From positions 1 through 40,030 of IMG/VR virus record IMGVR_UViG_3300035188_000094: a stretch of 40,030 nucleotides of DNA; one strand, given 5' to 3'. The translations under genes and the position numbers were made by a program. The notes below the pieces were generated by a model that was not told the origin of the DNA, made no database searches, and saw only the letters and a list, made by a program, of their open reading frames with translations. Source of the stretch: a virus. Positions 1 to 9,187 of this stretch are shown piece after piece. Within the stretch, counting starts at the first letter, position 1. Each line of letters starts with the position of its first letter.

Positions 1-48
1 ATGGCTACTATGGGTAGACTCAGATGTAGTAATTAGTCCAGAAAAGTT
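1..48. repeat. Left copy of the 48-bp terminal direct repeat (circular closure)
   Basis: Bases 1-48 are identical to bases 39983-40030. The glycosyltransferase reading frame passes from one end to the other without a break. The simplest reading is a circular or circularly permuted genome of 39,982 bp that was opened arbitrarily inside a gene. It is not a biological att site or a cohesive end. Confidence 0.9.
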
Positions 49-547
49 TAAATTATTATGGGATAACAGAGACATTGAAAAACGTCCTATTATTACTGGA
101 ATATATTTTACTACAGATAATCCAGAAGAACCATTAATGATTCCAATGCCTACAATCTTTAACTTTATAGTTGGAGATGAAGGTGGCTTTGGTTTAACAA
201 GAGTTCACCCAATGCCAGTTAATCAACTTATTAAAGTTGATGCAGCAGGTATGGGATTTGTATTAATGCACCGAAGTATTGTACCTAAAGTTCGTGAAGT
301 ATCCGTTGATGGTCAAATATTTATGGAGATGGGTAGAGGAACTAAGTTTATAGGTGAAGATATATTCTTCTTTGCTTTATGTGATAAGGCTGAGGTTCCA
401 CTCTATGCCCATACAGGAGCACTAGCCCCGCATATGAAGCGGTTCTCATTTGATGAACATTACTACAATGCATTTTTTGGCAAACCTAAAGAAGAACCTA
501 AATCAAAGTTAATTACACCCGACAAGAAAATCATTACACCTAGATAA
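1..547 (+). CDS. Glycosyltransferase-like protein, 3' part (wraps the genome end)
   Basis: Bases 2-547 are the C-terminal part of a 246-aa protein that starts at 39789 and crosses the circular junction; the ATG at 137 is internal and in frame. In the joined protein, LLWVDSDV (DSD at residues 71-73) looks like the metal- and nucleotide-sugar-binding DXD motif of GT-A glycosyltransferases. A GEDIFFF motif and a His-containing AHTGALAPHMK stretch follow, as in phage GT2-like enzymes. It would transfer a sugar, perhaps onto virion proteins, host wall or DNA; the acceptor is unknown. It lies between the small basic proteins and the neck/fibre genes, so late expression and virion decoration are plausible. 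The family is inferred from motifs only. Confidence 0.75.
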   Translation, partial: WLLWVDSDVVISPEKFKLLWDNRDIEKRPIITGIYFTTDNPEEPLMIPMPTIFNFIVGDEGGFGLTRVHPMPVNQLIKVDAAGMGFVLMHRSIVPKVREVSVDGQIFMEMGRGTKFIGEDIFFFALCDKAEVPLYAHTGALAPHMKRFSFDEHYYNAFFGKPKEEPKSKLITPDKKIITPR

Positions 548-558
548 TAAAGGAAGAT

Positions 559-1491
559 ATGACAACTACCCTATCGAATATAATGGATGAAATCCAGATT
601 AACTTGGCTGGATATACATACCAACAAGATAGAGCAACTCACTTAACCAGTGCAGTTACTACTCTAACATCACCATCATCTTCACCTACTATTTTATCTT
701 TAGGTTCTACTGAGAATCTAGGTAAAGGTGTAGTTGAGATTGATGAAGAGTTAATGTGGGTAGATTCATTTGACCGTATTGCTAATACAGCCACTGTAGC
801 CCCATATGGTCGTGGCTATTTAGGAACTACTGCTGCTACTCATACAGCAGATACTAAGGTTACTATCTCTCCTACCTTCCCACGTCACGTAATTAAACGT
901 GCAGTTAATGACACTATTAAAGCAATGGGCGCTACTATATTTGCAGTAAATAACACTTCATTTACTTACAATGCAGCAATTACTACATATGCATTTGCTA
1001 ACTTAGATATAGATAATATCCTAACAATTATGTGGCAAGAAATTGGTCCATCTAAAGAATGGATACCAGTGCGTAGATGGTCATTTGATTCTTTTGCTGA
1101 ACCTACAGCCTTTGGATTTTCTTCAACTGACGATGTTCAAACAGTAACCATTGGTGATTATATTACACCAGGTAGAACTGTAAAAATTGTTTATGCAACT
1201 GAGCCAATTGCTTTTACAACTAATTCTCAGGTGTTTACAACACAAACTGGACTACCAGAATCTTGCAAAGATGTGGTAGTACTTGGTGCTTCATACCGTT
1301 TGCTTACCTACCTTGACCCAGCACGTGCGGCTCAAGTTAGCCCACAAGCAGATGAAACAGATAGCAAGAGGCCATTTGGTTCTTCTCAGAATGCATCTCG
1401 TCAATTGCTAGCACTTTATACACAACGCCTCTCTGAGGAAACATCAAGACAACAAACCCAATATCCAATCCGCATCCACTACAGCCGATAG
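559..1491 (+). CDS. Probable neck/head-tail connector protein
   Basis: This 310-aa protein has a good ribosome site (AAAGGAAG). It is rich in Thr, Ser and Ala, with no membrane segment or enzyme motif. The first half has beta-rich segments with a GYLGTTAATH turn, as seen in virion proteins. The middle (about residues 110-165) has a helical stretch starting HVIKRAVNDTIKAMG, and the end is helical and polar. It is the first gene before the fibre genes and about 3 kb after the capsid gene, where connector/adaptor proteins usually lie. A connector role is inferred from position and composition; a fibre-anchoring protein is the alternative. Confidence 0.5.
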   Translation: MTTTLSNIMDEIQINLAGYTYQQDRATHLTSAVTTLTSPSSSPTILSLGSTENLGKGVVEIDEELMWVDSFDRIANTATVAPYGRGYLGTTAATHTADTKVTISPTFPRHVIKRAVNDTIKAMGATIFAVNNTSFTYNAAITTYAFANLDIDNILTIMWQEIGPSKEWIPVRRWSFDSFAEPTAFGFSSTDDVQTVTIGDYITPGRTVKIVYATEPIAFTTNSQVFTTQTGLPESCKDVVVLGASYRLLTYLDPARAAQVSPQADETDSKRPFGSSQNASRQLLALYTQRLSEETSRQQTQYPIRIHYSR

Positions 1492-1499
1492 GTAACTAA

Positions 1500-3656
1500 A
1501 TGACAACACGCAAATACTCCTCACGCTCACAACAGACAACCTTATCTGGAGCGTTAACTTCCTCTGGTACTTCAGCAACTGTGGTATCAGGAACCTCTTT
1601 ACTAGGTGGTGCCACAATATCTGCTGGCGAAACCTTTACGGTGGTGATTGACCCAGATACAGCACTTGAAGAAATTGTAGATGTAACGGCGGTCTCAACT
1701 AACACACTTACTATTACTCGTGGTATTGATGGTTCATCTGGTGTAGCCCACTCTGCTGGTGCTGTAGTGCGCCATATGGCAATTGGTAGAGATTACCGTG
1801 AGGCTAATCAACACATTGAAAATACTACAACTGCACACGGAATTACTCTTGCTAACATAGTTCAAACTGGTTCTACTGGTACAGTAACAAGTGGTATGAT
1901 TCTTGACGGCACTATTGTTAATGCTGACATCAATGCAAGTGCTGCTATCGCAGACACTAAGTTGGGAACTATCTCAACTGCTGGTAAAGTATCTAACTCT
2001 GCTACAACTGCTACATCTGCCAATACTAACTCGGCTATCGTAGCCCGTGATTCTTCTGGTAACTTTTCTGCAGGTACTATTACTGCTAACCTTACAGGTA
2101 CTGCTAGCACAGCAACTACCGCTACTACTGCTAGTGCCTTAAGCACAGCCCGTAACTTTCAACTAACTGGAGATGTAGAAGCATCAGCCGTATCCTTTGA
2201 TGGTACTGGCAACGTAAGCCTAACTACTGTTATTGGTACAGGTGCTATCGTTAACGCAGATGTTAATGCATCTGCTGGTATTACTTATGGCAAGTTAAGC
2301 CTTAACAGTTCTATTACCTCTGCTGATATAGTAGATGGAACTATCGTTAATGGCGACATTAATTCTAGTGCTGCTATTGCACTTAGCAAGTTAGCAACTG
2401 ACCCACTAGCCCGTGCTAACCATACAGGTACTCAGACTGCTTCAACTATCTCAGACTTTGACACACAGGTACGTACATCTCGTTTAGACCAGATGGCAGC
2501 ACCTACCGCTTCTGTAGCATTAAACTCTCAGAAGATTACAGGTCTTGCTGACCCTACATCTAATCAAGATGCAGTTACCCTTAAGTATTTAACTGACCAA
2601 AAGGGTGCTAATAATGGTATTGCATCTCTTGATGGTAGTGGATTAATTCCTACTAATCAATTGCCTGCCCTTGCTATTACTACTACACAGGTAGTTAACT
2701 CAGAGGCTAATATGCTTGCTTTAACTGCACAGACTGGTGACGTTGCAGTTCGCACAGATGTTAACAAATCATTTATTCTTACTGCCTCACCTGCTACTAC
2801 ATTAGGTAACTGGCAAGAACTATTAACCCCAACAGATGCAGTTCTATCTGTTGATGGTAACACTGGTGCTATTAGCCTTTCAGGTACATATCTAAATAGA
2901 ACTACTGGTCAACTACTAGGTAACCTAGATGCTAATAACTTTAAAGTAACTGGACTAGGAACTCCTACGAGTAATGCTGACGCTGCAACTAAGGTCTATG
3001 TAGACACAGTTGCTGGTTCTGCTACTGCTGCTGCAGCCTCCGCTGCTGCCGCTGCTACAACATATGATAACTTTGATGATAGATACCTAGGTGCTAAGTC
3101 ATCTGCCCCTACATTAGACAATGATGGCGATGCGTTAGTAACTGGTGCTCTATACTGGAACTCAGTATCTAATACTATGTTCGCTTGGTCAGGTTCTGCT
3201 TGGGGTTCAATCTCCTCAACTGCAGAAATCTTTAGATACAAGTTCGTAGCAACTGGTGGAGAGACTTCAGTATCTGGAACAGATGCTAATGGTTTAACTC
3301 TTTCATACCTTGCTGGCAAAGAACAGGTATATTTAAATGGTGTTCTATTGCTTCGTGGTACAGATTACACAGCATCTAATGGAACTAGCATTACATCTTT
3401 AGCAGCATTGGCTGCATCTGATATACTTGAGATAATTACCTTTACTGCATTTGATTTGGCTACAGCAATCTCTAATACAGTCTTTGACGCTAAAGGCGAT
3501 TTGATTGTAGGAACTGCAGCCGATACAACAGGTAAACTTGCAGTGGGAACAAATGGATTTTACTTATCAGCAGATTCCTCAACAGCGACTGGTCTAAAAT
3601 GGTCAGCCGTTACAACAGACCCAACCCCAACAGCATTTATGCTAATGGGTGCTTAA
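1500..3656 (+). CDS. Tail fibre protein with repeated shaft units
   Basis: This 718-aa protein is Ala/Thr/Ser/Gly-rich, typical of trimeric fibre shafts. The unit IVNADINASAAI..TKL recurs three times with variation (near residues 138, 246 and 278). A later pair of K(I/V)TGL..PTSN.DA segments (about 345 and 480) matches the shaft repeat common in phage fibres. An Ala-rich stretch (about 502-522) precedes a C-terminal region ending in AFMLMGA. It probably forms a receptor-contacting fibre. It opens the adhesin block, starting 8 nt after the preceding stop with AGGTAA as ribosome site. No chaperone or endosialidase-type autoprotease is recognisable. Confidence 0.8.
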   Translation: MTTRKYSSRSQQTTLSGALTSSGTSATVVSGTSLLGGATISAGETFTVVIDPDTALEEIVDVTAVSTNTLTITRGIDGSSGVAHSAGAVVRHMAIGRDYREANQHIENTTTAHGITLANIVQTGSTGTVTSGMILDGTIVNADINASAAIADTKLGTISTAGKVSNSATTATSANTNSAIVARDSSGNFSAGTITANLTGTASTATTATTASALSTARNFQLTGDVEASAVSFDGTGNVSLTTVIGTGAIVNADVNASAGITYGKLSLNSSITSADIVDGTIVNGDINSSAAIALSKLATDPLARANHTGTQTASTISDFDTQVRTSRLDQMAAPTASVALNSQKITGLADPTSNQDAVTLKYLTDQKGANNGIASLDGSGLIPTNQLPALAITTTQVVNSEANMLALTAQTGDVAVRTDVNKSFILTASPATTLGNWQELLTPTDAVLSVDGNTGAISLSGTYLNRTTGQLLGNLDANNFKVTGLGTPTSNADAATKVYVDTVAGSATAAAASAAAAATTYDNFDDRYLGAKSSAPTLDNDGDALVTGALYWNSVSNTMFAWSGSAWGSISSTAEIFRYKFVATGGETSVSGTDANGLTLSYLAGKEQVYLNGVLLLRGTDYTASNGTSITSLAALAASDILEIITFTAFDLATAISNTVFDAKGDLIVGTAADTTGKLAVGTNGFYLSADSSTATGLKWSAVTTDPTPTAFMLMGA

Positions 3657-3677
3657 CCAACACTAAGGAGAATATAA

Positions 3678-4007
3678 ATGCCAACAACTTACAAGGTGCT
3701 TGGTCAAAGTAACCCAAGCGCAACAACAGCAACAACTCTATATACAGTACCCTCAAGTACTTCAACGGTAGTATCTACCATTACAGTAGCAAACCTTGCT
3801 GGTACTTCTGCTACATATCGTATCTCTGTTAGACCTGCTGGTGCATCACAGACTAATGCAATGTATCTTGCTTATGATGTAACCGTAGGTGCTCTTGATA
3901 CAACAACAATAACTCTTGGAGTAACACTGGCAACAACTGATGTTATTACAGTTTATGCTTCAACAGCCAACCTAGCATTTCAAGCATTTGGAAGCGAGAT
4001 TTCTTAA
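3678..4007 (+). CDS. Small virion-type protein, copy A of a duplicated pair
   Basis: This 109-aa beta-rich protein has a good site (AAGGAG). It is a paralogue of the 100-aa protein at 5745-6047. Both share the layout T..KVL....S..TTLYT.PS.T..VV..I.VAN...T.ATY, followed by a short sandwich-like region. Each copy is joined to a glycine-rich adhesin gene by a TAATG overlap, so the two proteins are probably made together. A base or adaptor for the glycine-rich tip is inferred. The family is familiar as a small phage structural protein, but I cannot name a function. Confidence 0.65.
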   Translation: MPTTYKVLGQSNPSATTATTLYTVPSSTSTVVSTITVANLAGTSATYRISVRPAGASQTNAMYLAYDVTVGALDTTTITLGVTLATTDVITVYASTANLAFQAFGSEIS

Positions 4008-5179
4008 TGACAGTCAAAAGCGTAAAGACAGGTAACTCTACTTCTTTAGCAGTAGGTAACACTAGCGTTGCCAAACCAAACACTCCAACAGTTGGTACGG
4101 CTACAAAAGTTGATAATAACACTGCAACTGTAACTTTTACTGCTAATACTCTAGGTGCTTTAGCAACTACATTTACTGCAGTATCTACACCTGGTTCTGT
4201 AACTGGTTCTAGTTCCACTTCCCCAATTACAATTGATGGTTTATCTGGTAGCACTTCATATACATTTAAAATAAAAGCAGTTAATGCTAATGGAGATTCT
4301 GAATTATCTGCTTCAAGTAATTCTATAACTACTGATGCAACAATTGTTAGTGTTGATTATCTTGTAGTAGCAGGTGGAGGCGCTGGTGGTGGTATATCTA
4401 GAGCAGGTGGTGGTGGAGCGGGTGGACTTCGCTCAACAGTTACCGCAACTGGCGGCGGCGGTTCACTAGAATCTGCTATAACAGCAACTGGGGGAACTAA
4501 TTACACAGTAACAGTTGGTGCTGGTGGTGCTGCTGTTGGAACAGACGTCAAAGGAACAAATGGTTCTGATTCAGTATTTTCTACTATAACTTCTACTGGT
4601 GGTGGAGGTGGTGGTACTAACGAAAACACTAATAAAGAAGGACTCACAGGCGGAAGCGGTGGAGGAAATTCTGGATATTCAACTGCAGCAGCAGGCGCTG
4701 GAACTGCTAACCAAGGTTATGCAGGTAGTACAGGTGGTATTTATGGTGGAGGCGCTGGTGGTGGCGCTGGTGCTGTTGGTGGTGCTGCAACAGGTACAAA
4801 TGGTGGCGCTGGTGGTGCTGGTGTAGCGGTTTCTATTACTGGTTCTTCTGTAACCTACGCAGGTGGTGGTGGCGGTGCAGCAGTTGCTTATTTAGGTGGT
4901 AATGCGGGTGCAGGAGGAGCAGGCGGTGGTGGTGCTGGAGGAAAAAGCACTGGTGCTAACCCAGTAAATGGAACTGTAAATACTGGCGGTGGTGGTGGTG
5001 GTACTGAAGCAGACCCAAACACATCTGCATCGGGTGGTTCAGGAGTAGTTATTCTTAGATACCTAACTTCTGAAGGTACAATAACAATAGGTGCTGGATT
5101 AACAGGAAGCACAGCAACAGATGGTTCATACAAGGTAACAACATTAACAGCAGGCACAGGAAACGTATCCTGGGCTTAA
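4007..5179 (+). CDS. Glycine-rich adhesin with fibronectin-III domain, copy A
   Basis: This 390-aa protein starts inside the preceding stop (TAATG). Residues about 22-110 resemble a fibronectin type III domain (LSGSTSYTFKIKAVNANGDSE is typical). From DYLVVAGGG (about residue 119) onward there are many polyglycine runs separated by short strands, ending in TITIGAGL and LTAGTGNVSW. Polyglycine-sandwich domains of this kind form receptor-binding tips in some phages. It is paralogous to 6047-6955, which lacks the fibronectin domain. Role: probable host-recognition tip. Direct DNA similarity between the copies could allow recombination. Confidence 0.75.
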   Translation: MTVKSVKTGNSTSLAVGNTSVAKPNTPTVGTATKVDNNTATVTFTANTLGALATTFTAVSTPGSVTGSSSTSPITIDGLSGSTSYTFKIKAVNANGDSELSASSNSITTDATIVSVDYLVVAGGGAGGGISRAGGGGAGGLRSTVTATGGGGSLESAITATGGTNYTVTVGAGGAAVGTDVKGTNGSDSVFSTITSTGGGGGGTNENTNKEGLTGGSGGGNSGYSTAAAGAGTANQGYAGSTGGIYGGGAGGGAGAVGGAATGTNGGAGGAGVAVSITGSSVTYAGGGGGAAVAYLGGNAGAGGAGGGGAGGKSTGANPVNGTVNTGGGGGGTEADPNTSASGGSGVVILRYLTSEGTITIGAGLTGSTATDGSYKVTTLTAGTGNVSWA

Positions 5180-5199
5180 ATATAGAAAAGGAAAATATA

Positions 5200-5586
5200 G
5201 TGGCACACTACGCATTCTTAGATAACAACAATGTAGTTACTGAGGTAATTACAGGAGTTGACGAAAACATAATTCAGACCGATACTGATGGTACTCAGGT
5301 AGGTGGCAACACTGAGGCTTGGGAAGCATTCTATGGTAACTTCAGAGGTCAAGTATGTAAGAGAACTTCTTACAATGGCAGCATCCGTAAGAACTACGCA
5401 GGCATTGGGTTTACTTATGACGCTGCACGGGATGCTTTTATCTCACCTAAACCATTTAACTCTTGGGTATTAGATGAGGCTACTTGCCGTTGGCAAGCAC
5501 CTACTCCTATGCCTACAACAGAAGGTAAAGTCTACTACTGGTCAGAGGATGACCTATCTTGGAGAGAAAGAGTTCCAAATGAGTAG
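5200..5586 (+). CDS. Small tail-associated protein of unknown function
   Basis: This 128-aa protein begins at GTG behind AAAAGGAAA. It contains AHYAFLDNNNVVTEVITGVDE, a short acidic middle, and tryptophans near the end (KPFNSWVLDE, YYWSEDDLSWRE). Proteins with the start AHYAFLD..N.V..V..G.DE are common beside phage tail fibres, and it sits inside the adhesin block. The function is unknown; a fibre tip or accessory role is only inferred. Its last 8 bases overlap the start of the next gene. Confidence 0.65.
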   Translation: MAHYAFLDNNNVVTEVITGVDENIIQTDTDGTQVGGNTEAWEAFYGNFRGQVCKRTSYNGSIRKNYAGIGFTYDAARDAFISPKPFNSWVLDEATCRWQAPTPMPTTEGKVYYWSEDDLSWRERVPNE

Positions 5587-5722
5587 AGCGAGAGACCTAG
5601 CAAATTTGGCTGGTTCAGCCACCGTTTTAGCAACAGATTCAGAAGTATCAGCAGCGATTGCTGCTATCCCAACACCAGACCTATCAGCACTTGAAATTGC
5701 TGATGTAATGGATTCACTCTAA
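5579..5722 (+). CDS. 47-aa tail-fibre-related peptide
   Basis: This starts at ATG 5579, overlapping the end of the 128-aa gene (ATGAGTAG). The sequence runs MSRARDLANLAGSATVLATD, followed by SEVSAAIAAIPTPDLSALE. This layout matches N-terminal or linker segments of phage fibre proteins. It could be a separate small protein or a fibre piece cut off by gene decay. The longer open frame from 5474 overlaps the 128-aa gene too far and has no good ribosome site. Confidence 0.55.
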   Translation: MSRARDLANLAGSATVLATDSEVSAAIAAIPTPDLSALEIADVMDSL

Positions 5723-5744
5723 CAACAATGAAAGGTAGTAACTA

Positions 5745-6047
5745 ATGGCTACAACTTCAAAGGTGCTCTTTAGAGGAGCAGCATCAACATCAAGCACAAC
5801 CCTATATACAACCCCTTCAGCAACTACAGCAGTAGTAACTAACATACTTGTTGCTAATACTTCAGCAACTAATGCAACATATGATTTATCGCTAGACGAT
5901 GTTCAAATTGCTAATGATGTTGCAATTGCAGCAAACGATGCGGTAATAATTGAACTTAAACAAGTATTGGCTGCAGCAAAAACTATCAAAGGTTTAGCAT
6001 CTGCAACTACAGTTAACTTTCACATTTCAGGAGTGGAGATAGTATAA
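5745..6047 (+). CDS. Small virion-type protein, copy B of a duplicated pair
   Basis: This 100-aa protein is a paralogue of 3678-4007. It shares the TTLYTTPSATTAVVTNILVANTS-type core and the same fold rhythm, but has a shorter C-terminus. The ribosome site is AAAGGTAG. A TAATG overlap joins it to the second glycine-rich adhesin, as in copy A. The cassette is therefore duplicated as a two-gene unit. The function is not known. Confidence 0.65.
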   Translation: MATTSKVLFRGAASTSSTTLYTTPSATTAVVTNILVANTSATNATYDLSLDDVQIANDVAIAANDAVIIELKQVLAAAKTIKGLASATTVNFHISGVEIV

Positions 6048-6955
6048 TGGCTATTAGTTCACTTAAATTTAGTGATTTAAGAAATAGGATTTGGGACCAA
6101 GTTTCTTATCCACAAATTGCTTTCAATGCTGACTATTTAGTAGTAGCAGGTGGAGGAGGCTCAGGAACAAACCTTGGCGCAGGAGGCGGTGCAGGAGGTT
6201 TACGCAGTACAGTTACTGCTACTGGAGGTGGAGGTTCATTAGAATCTGCATTAAGTTTATCAACTACTCTTTCATACACCGTAACAGTTGGAGCAGGTGG
6301 TGCTGGTAATAGTACTGACAATATTGGTAATAATGGTTCTGACTCTGTATTTAGTACTATTACTTCTACTGGTGGCGGTGCATCAGGAGATTCAACTGGT
6401 GGTAATGGTGGCTCAGGCGGTGGTAATAGAAAAAGTAATGGTACTGCTGGTACTGGAACTGCTAACCAAGGTTACGCAGGTGGTAAAGGTGGTGACGGAG
6501 TTACTGTCCATACCAACGGCGGTGGTGGCGGTGGTGCTGGTGCTGCTGGTAGTAATGGTTCAAATAGTAGCCCATATCCAGGCGGAAACGGTGGTAATGG
6601 AGTTGCTGTAAGTATTACTGGTTCATCAGTTACCTATGCAGGCGGTGGTGGAGGTTCTAAGAGTAATCAAGGTGGTGGTTCTTCTACTGGCGGTACTGGA
6701 GGTTCTGGTGGTGGAGGAGCAGCAGGTACTGCTAGCGGTGTATCAGGTACTGCTAATACAGGCGGTGGCGGTGGTGGTTGCTATGATAATCCAGGAACTC
6801 CTGGCGCAGGTGGTTCAGGAATAGTTATATTAAAATATCCTGATACTCGTACAATTACAATTGGTGCTGGATTAACTGGCACAACTGCTTCACCATCAGG
6901 CGGATTTAAAGTTACTACACTTACTGCTGGCACAGGAAATGTAAGTTGGATATAA
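6047..6955 (+). CDS. Glycine-rich adhesin, copy B
   Basis: This 302-aa protein has a short N-terminal anchor (MAISSLKFSDLRNRIWDQ), then DYLVVAGGGGSG and a long polyglycine region ending in TITIGAGLTG and LTAGTGNVSWI, as in copy A. It lacks the fibronectin-III domain of copy A, so the two tips differ in their attachment part. It likely binds a receptor on the host surface. The shared shell and divergent loops fit two adhesins with different specificity, but this is inference. Confidence 0.75.
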   Translation: MAISSLKFSDLRNRIWDQVSYPQIAFNADYLVVAGGGGSGTNLGAGGGAGGLRSTVTATGGGGSLESALSLSTTLSYTVTVGAGGAGNSTDNIGNNGSDSVFSTITSTGGGASGDSTGGNGGSGGGNRKSNGTAGTGTANQGYAGGKGGDGVTVHTNGGGGGGAGAAGSNGSNSSPYPGGNGGNGVAVSITGSSVTYAGGGGGSKSNQGGGSSTGGTGGSGGGGAAGTASGVSGTANTGGGGGGCYDNPGTPGAGGSGIVILKYPDTRTITIGAGLTGTTASPSGGFKVTTLTAGTGNVSWI

Positions 6956-6990
6956 ATATTATTTTAATCAATTCTTAATTAAGGAGCACT

Positions 6991-9183
6991 GTGGCTGGTC
7001 GTGATATAACCGAAGGTCGTGCAGAACGTGCCATTGCTGTTGATGTTGGTATCGTATCTACAAGTACATACTGGCAGAATACATCTGACTCATATGATGT
7101 AGCAGTTGGTGGACAACCATTCTTCTATGCCATAAATGACCAACGTCCATACATTAGACAGACTGCACCTTACAAAAAGGACCAGTTTGATAATGGAGCA
7201 GAGCCAGGCGAGCAATCACTTACTGGTTGGTGGATTAGAAGTCAATCATCCTTTCATGGTGGTTCAGGTATTAAGTTCTATGACCCATCTGCTGGTGAGA
7301 TTACAGCACATAGATTTACCGACAGTAAAGGCGTGAATGTCTGGAGCAAGGGTGAAGTAACTCTACTTAAAGATGTTGCTACTGGCCACGTAACTACATA
7401 TCCAATTGAATCTAATGGTCGTGCATTCCAACAACTACGCTCTATTAAATGGGGTAGTAATAATGGTGTGCTACTACACGATGGATATGATGTAGATAAA
7501 ATTGACTCTAGTGGTGTTGAAACACATTACATTGATTACAATGCTGGTTCAGATGATAAAGTTTATGGTATTTGTGATGATGGTAGTAGTGCTTATTGGG
7601 TAACTAACGATACTGGTTCTTCAGGTAAACTAGAAGTAAACAAGAAAGTATTAACAGCAGACTCAACTACTGCAGCAACAGTTATGTTTACAATCAATGG
7701 TATTACAGTGACCAATGCAGTTATGGAGTATGTCAAAGACCGTATTGTTATGGCCGCTAATAATAAAATATATGAATTTCCTACTTCACAATCAACAGCA
7801 CCTACTGCTATATACACCCATTCAGATGATGATATTATATTTACATCTATCACAGCATCTGGTCCTGCTATTTATATTGCTGGCTATAGTGGTATCCAAT
7901 CATCTATATTTAAATTTACCCTTAATACATCTGGTGTCATGCCAACCCTTACTACAGCCATCACTGCAGCAGAAATGCCAGTTGGTGAAAAAATACATAA
8001 GATTTATTACTATCTAGGTTATATGATGATAGGGACCAATAAAGGAATCCGTGCAGCAGTTGTCTCAGACCAAGACGGCTCCATAAACTATGGTCCACTA
8101 ATTGTAGAAACTACTCAGCCTTGCTATGACTTTGCTGCACGAGACAGATTCGTCTGGTGTGCAACTAGTGTAGATGGTGAACCAGGGGTTATCCGCATTG
8201 ACCTTGGTAATGAAATAGAAACCTTACGCTTTGCTTATGCAAATGATTTATATTATTCAGGTGTATCTGGTGTAGATACTACATCTTGTGCATTTTTAGG
8301 AGAAACAGATAGGCTTGCATTTTGCACTGAAGCGGTAGACCAAAAGTCTGTAACTAATAAAGAACGTACTGGAACTACTGCAACTATTACATCTAATGCA
8401 CACGGCTATGTTGCTGGAGATAAAATATATGTTATTGGTGTAGATGCAGCACTAGATGGTGACTTTACTATTACTTCAGTAACTACAAATACAATTTCCT
8501 ATACTACTGCTACATCTGGAACTATTGCATCTACTGCGGTAACTACTGGACTTGTTGGTAAGCCTGGATATTCATATATAGAAGCAGCATCTACATTAAT
8601 ACCTACTGGTTATTTAACTACAGGATACATTAGATACGGAACCCTTGAGCCTAAGAACTTTAAACGTTTACTTGCTCGTGGTGACTTTAATAAAGGTTCA
8701 TTAGTACTTGAAACTGTAGATAAAGATGGTGTTGAGTATGACCATATTACCTATGAAGCAGGAGTAACTGCAGTTGAGGTTGGTACTAATAACCCTGATA
8801 CAGCACAGGAGTATGTAGCCTATAAGTTTATTCTTAATCGTGATGCTACAACTACTAGCCAAGGTCCAGTATTTAAAGGCTATCAAGCAAAGGCTACTAT
8901 TGCTACACCTAGACAAAGAACTATGCAGTTTCCTGTTTATTGTTTTGATATTGAAACAGATAGATACAATGTGATATCTGGCTATGAAGGTAAGGCACTA
9001 GCACGACTACAACTACTAGAAGGAGTTGAAGAGAATGGCGACGTTGTTACCTGGCAAGACCTTACTACTGGCGAAAGTCGTCAGGTAGTTATTGAGCAAG
9101 TCTCATTTACCCGTATGACTCCACCTGATAAAAGATTTGATGGATTTGGCGGCGTAATTGAGATAACTATTAGAACGGTATAA
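6991..9183 (+). CDS. Large tail protein, probably tail nozzle or distal tail
   Basis: This 730-aa protein starts at GTG behind AAGGAG. Near residues 45-85 it carries R..APYKKDQFDNGAEPGEQSL and WWIRSQSSFHGGSGIKFYDP, a conserved block I associate with actinophage tail proteins. The middle is beta-rich with repeating short strands, compatible with a propeller. Residues about 460-515 (ATITSNAHGYVAGDKIYVIG, DGDFTITSV) form a small inserted domain common in phage structural proteins. The end (GFGGVIEITIRTV) is beta-rich. By size and place it could be the tail nozzle of a short-tailed phage or a minor tail protein. Confidence 0.65.
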   Translation: MAGRDITEGRAERAIAVDVGIVSTSTYWQNTSDSYDVAVGGQPFFYAINDQRPYIRQTAPYKKDQFDNGAEPGEQSLTGWWIRSQSSFHGGSGIKFYDPSAGEITAHRFTDSKGVNVWSKGEVTLLKDVATGHVTTYPIESNGRAFQQLRSIKWGSNNGVLLHDGYDVDKIDSSGVETHYIDYNAGSDDKVYGICDDGSSAYWVTNDTGSSGKLEVNKKVLTADSTTAATVMFTINGITVTNAVMEYVKDRIVMAANNKIYEFPTSQSTAPTAIYTHSDDDIIFTSITASGPAIYIAGYSGIQSSIFKFTLNTSGVMPTLTTAITAAEMPVGEKIHKIYYYLGYMMIGTNKGIRAAVVSDQDGSINYGPLIVETTQPCYDFAARDRFVWCATSVDGEPGVIRIDLGNEIETLRFAYANDLYYSGVSGVDTTSCAFLGETDRLAFCTEAVDQKSVTNKERTGTTATITSNAHGYVAGDKIYVIGVDAALDGDFTITSVTTNTISYTTATSGTIASTAVTTGLVGKPGYSYIEAASTLIPTGYLTTGYIRYGTLEPKNFKRLLARGDFNKGSLVLETVDKDGVEYDHITYEAGVTAVEVGTNNPDTAQEYVAYKFILNRDATTTSQGPVFKGYQAKATIATPRQRTMQFPVYCFDIETDRYNVISGYEGKALARLQLLEGVEENGDVVTWQDLTTGESRQVVIEQVSFTRMTPPDKRFDGFGGVIEITIRTV

Positions 9184-9187
9184 CACT

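Noticed and set aside
1-48. The 48-bp end repeat as an att site or transposon end
   Set aside because: It sits inside one continuous coding frame at both ends, has no integrase nearby and is explained by circular closure.
1862-2146. Antisense open frames under the fibre gene (also 1496-1705, 2657-2863, 2996-3319)
   Set aside because: They mirror the Ala/Thr/Val-rich codons of the fibre gene on the other strand, lack ribosome sites and show no motif.
4599-4826. Val/Leu-rich frames inside the glycine-rich adhesins (also 6288-6611, 6636-6824)
   Set aside because: They come from reading GGT/GGC glycine repeats in another frame; composition is an artefact.
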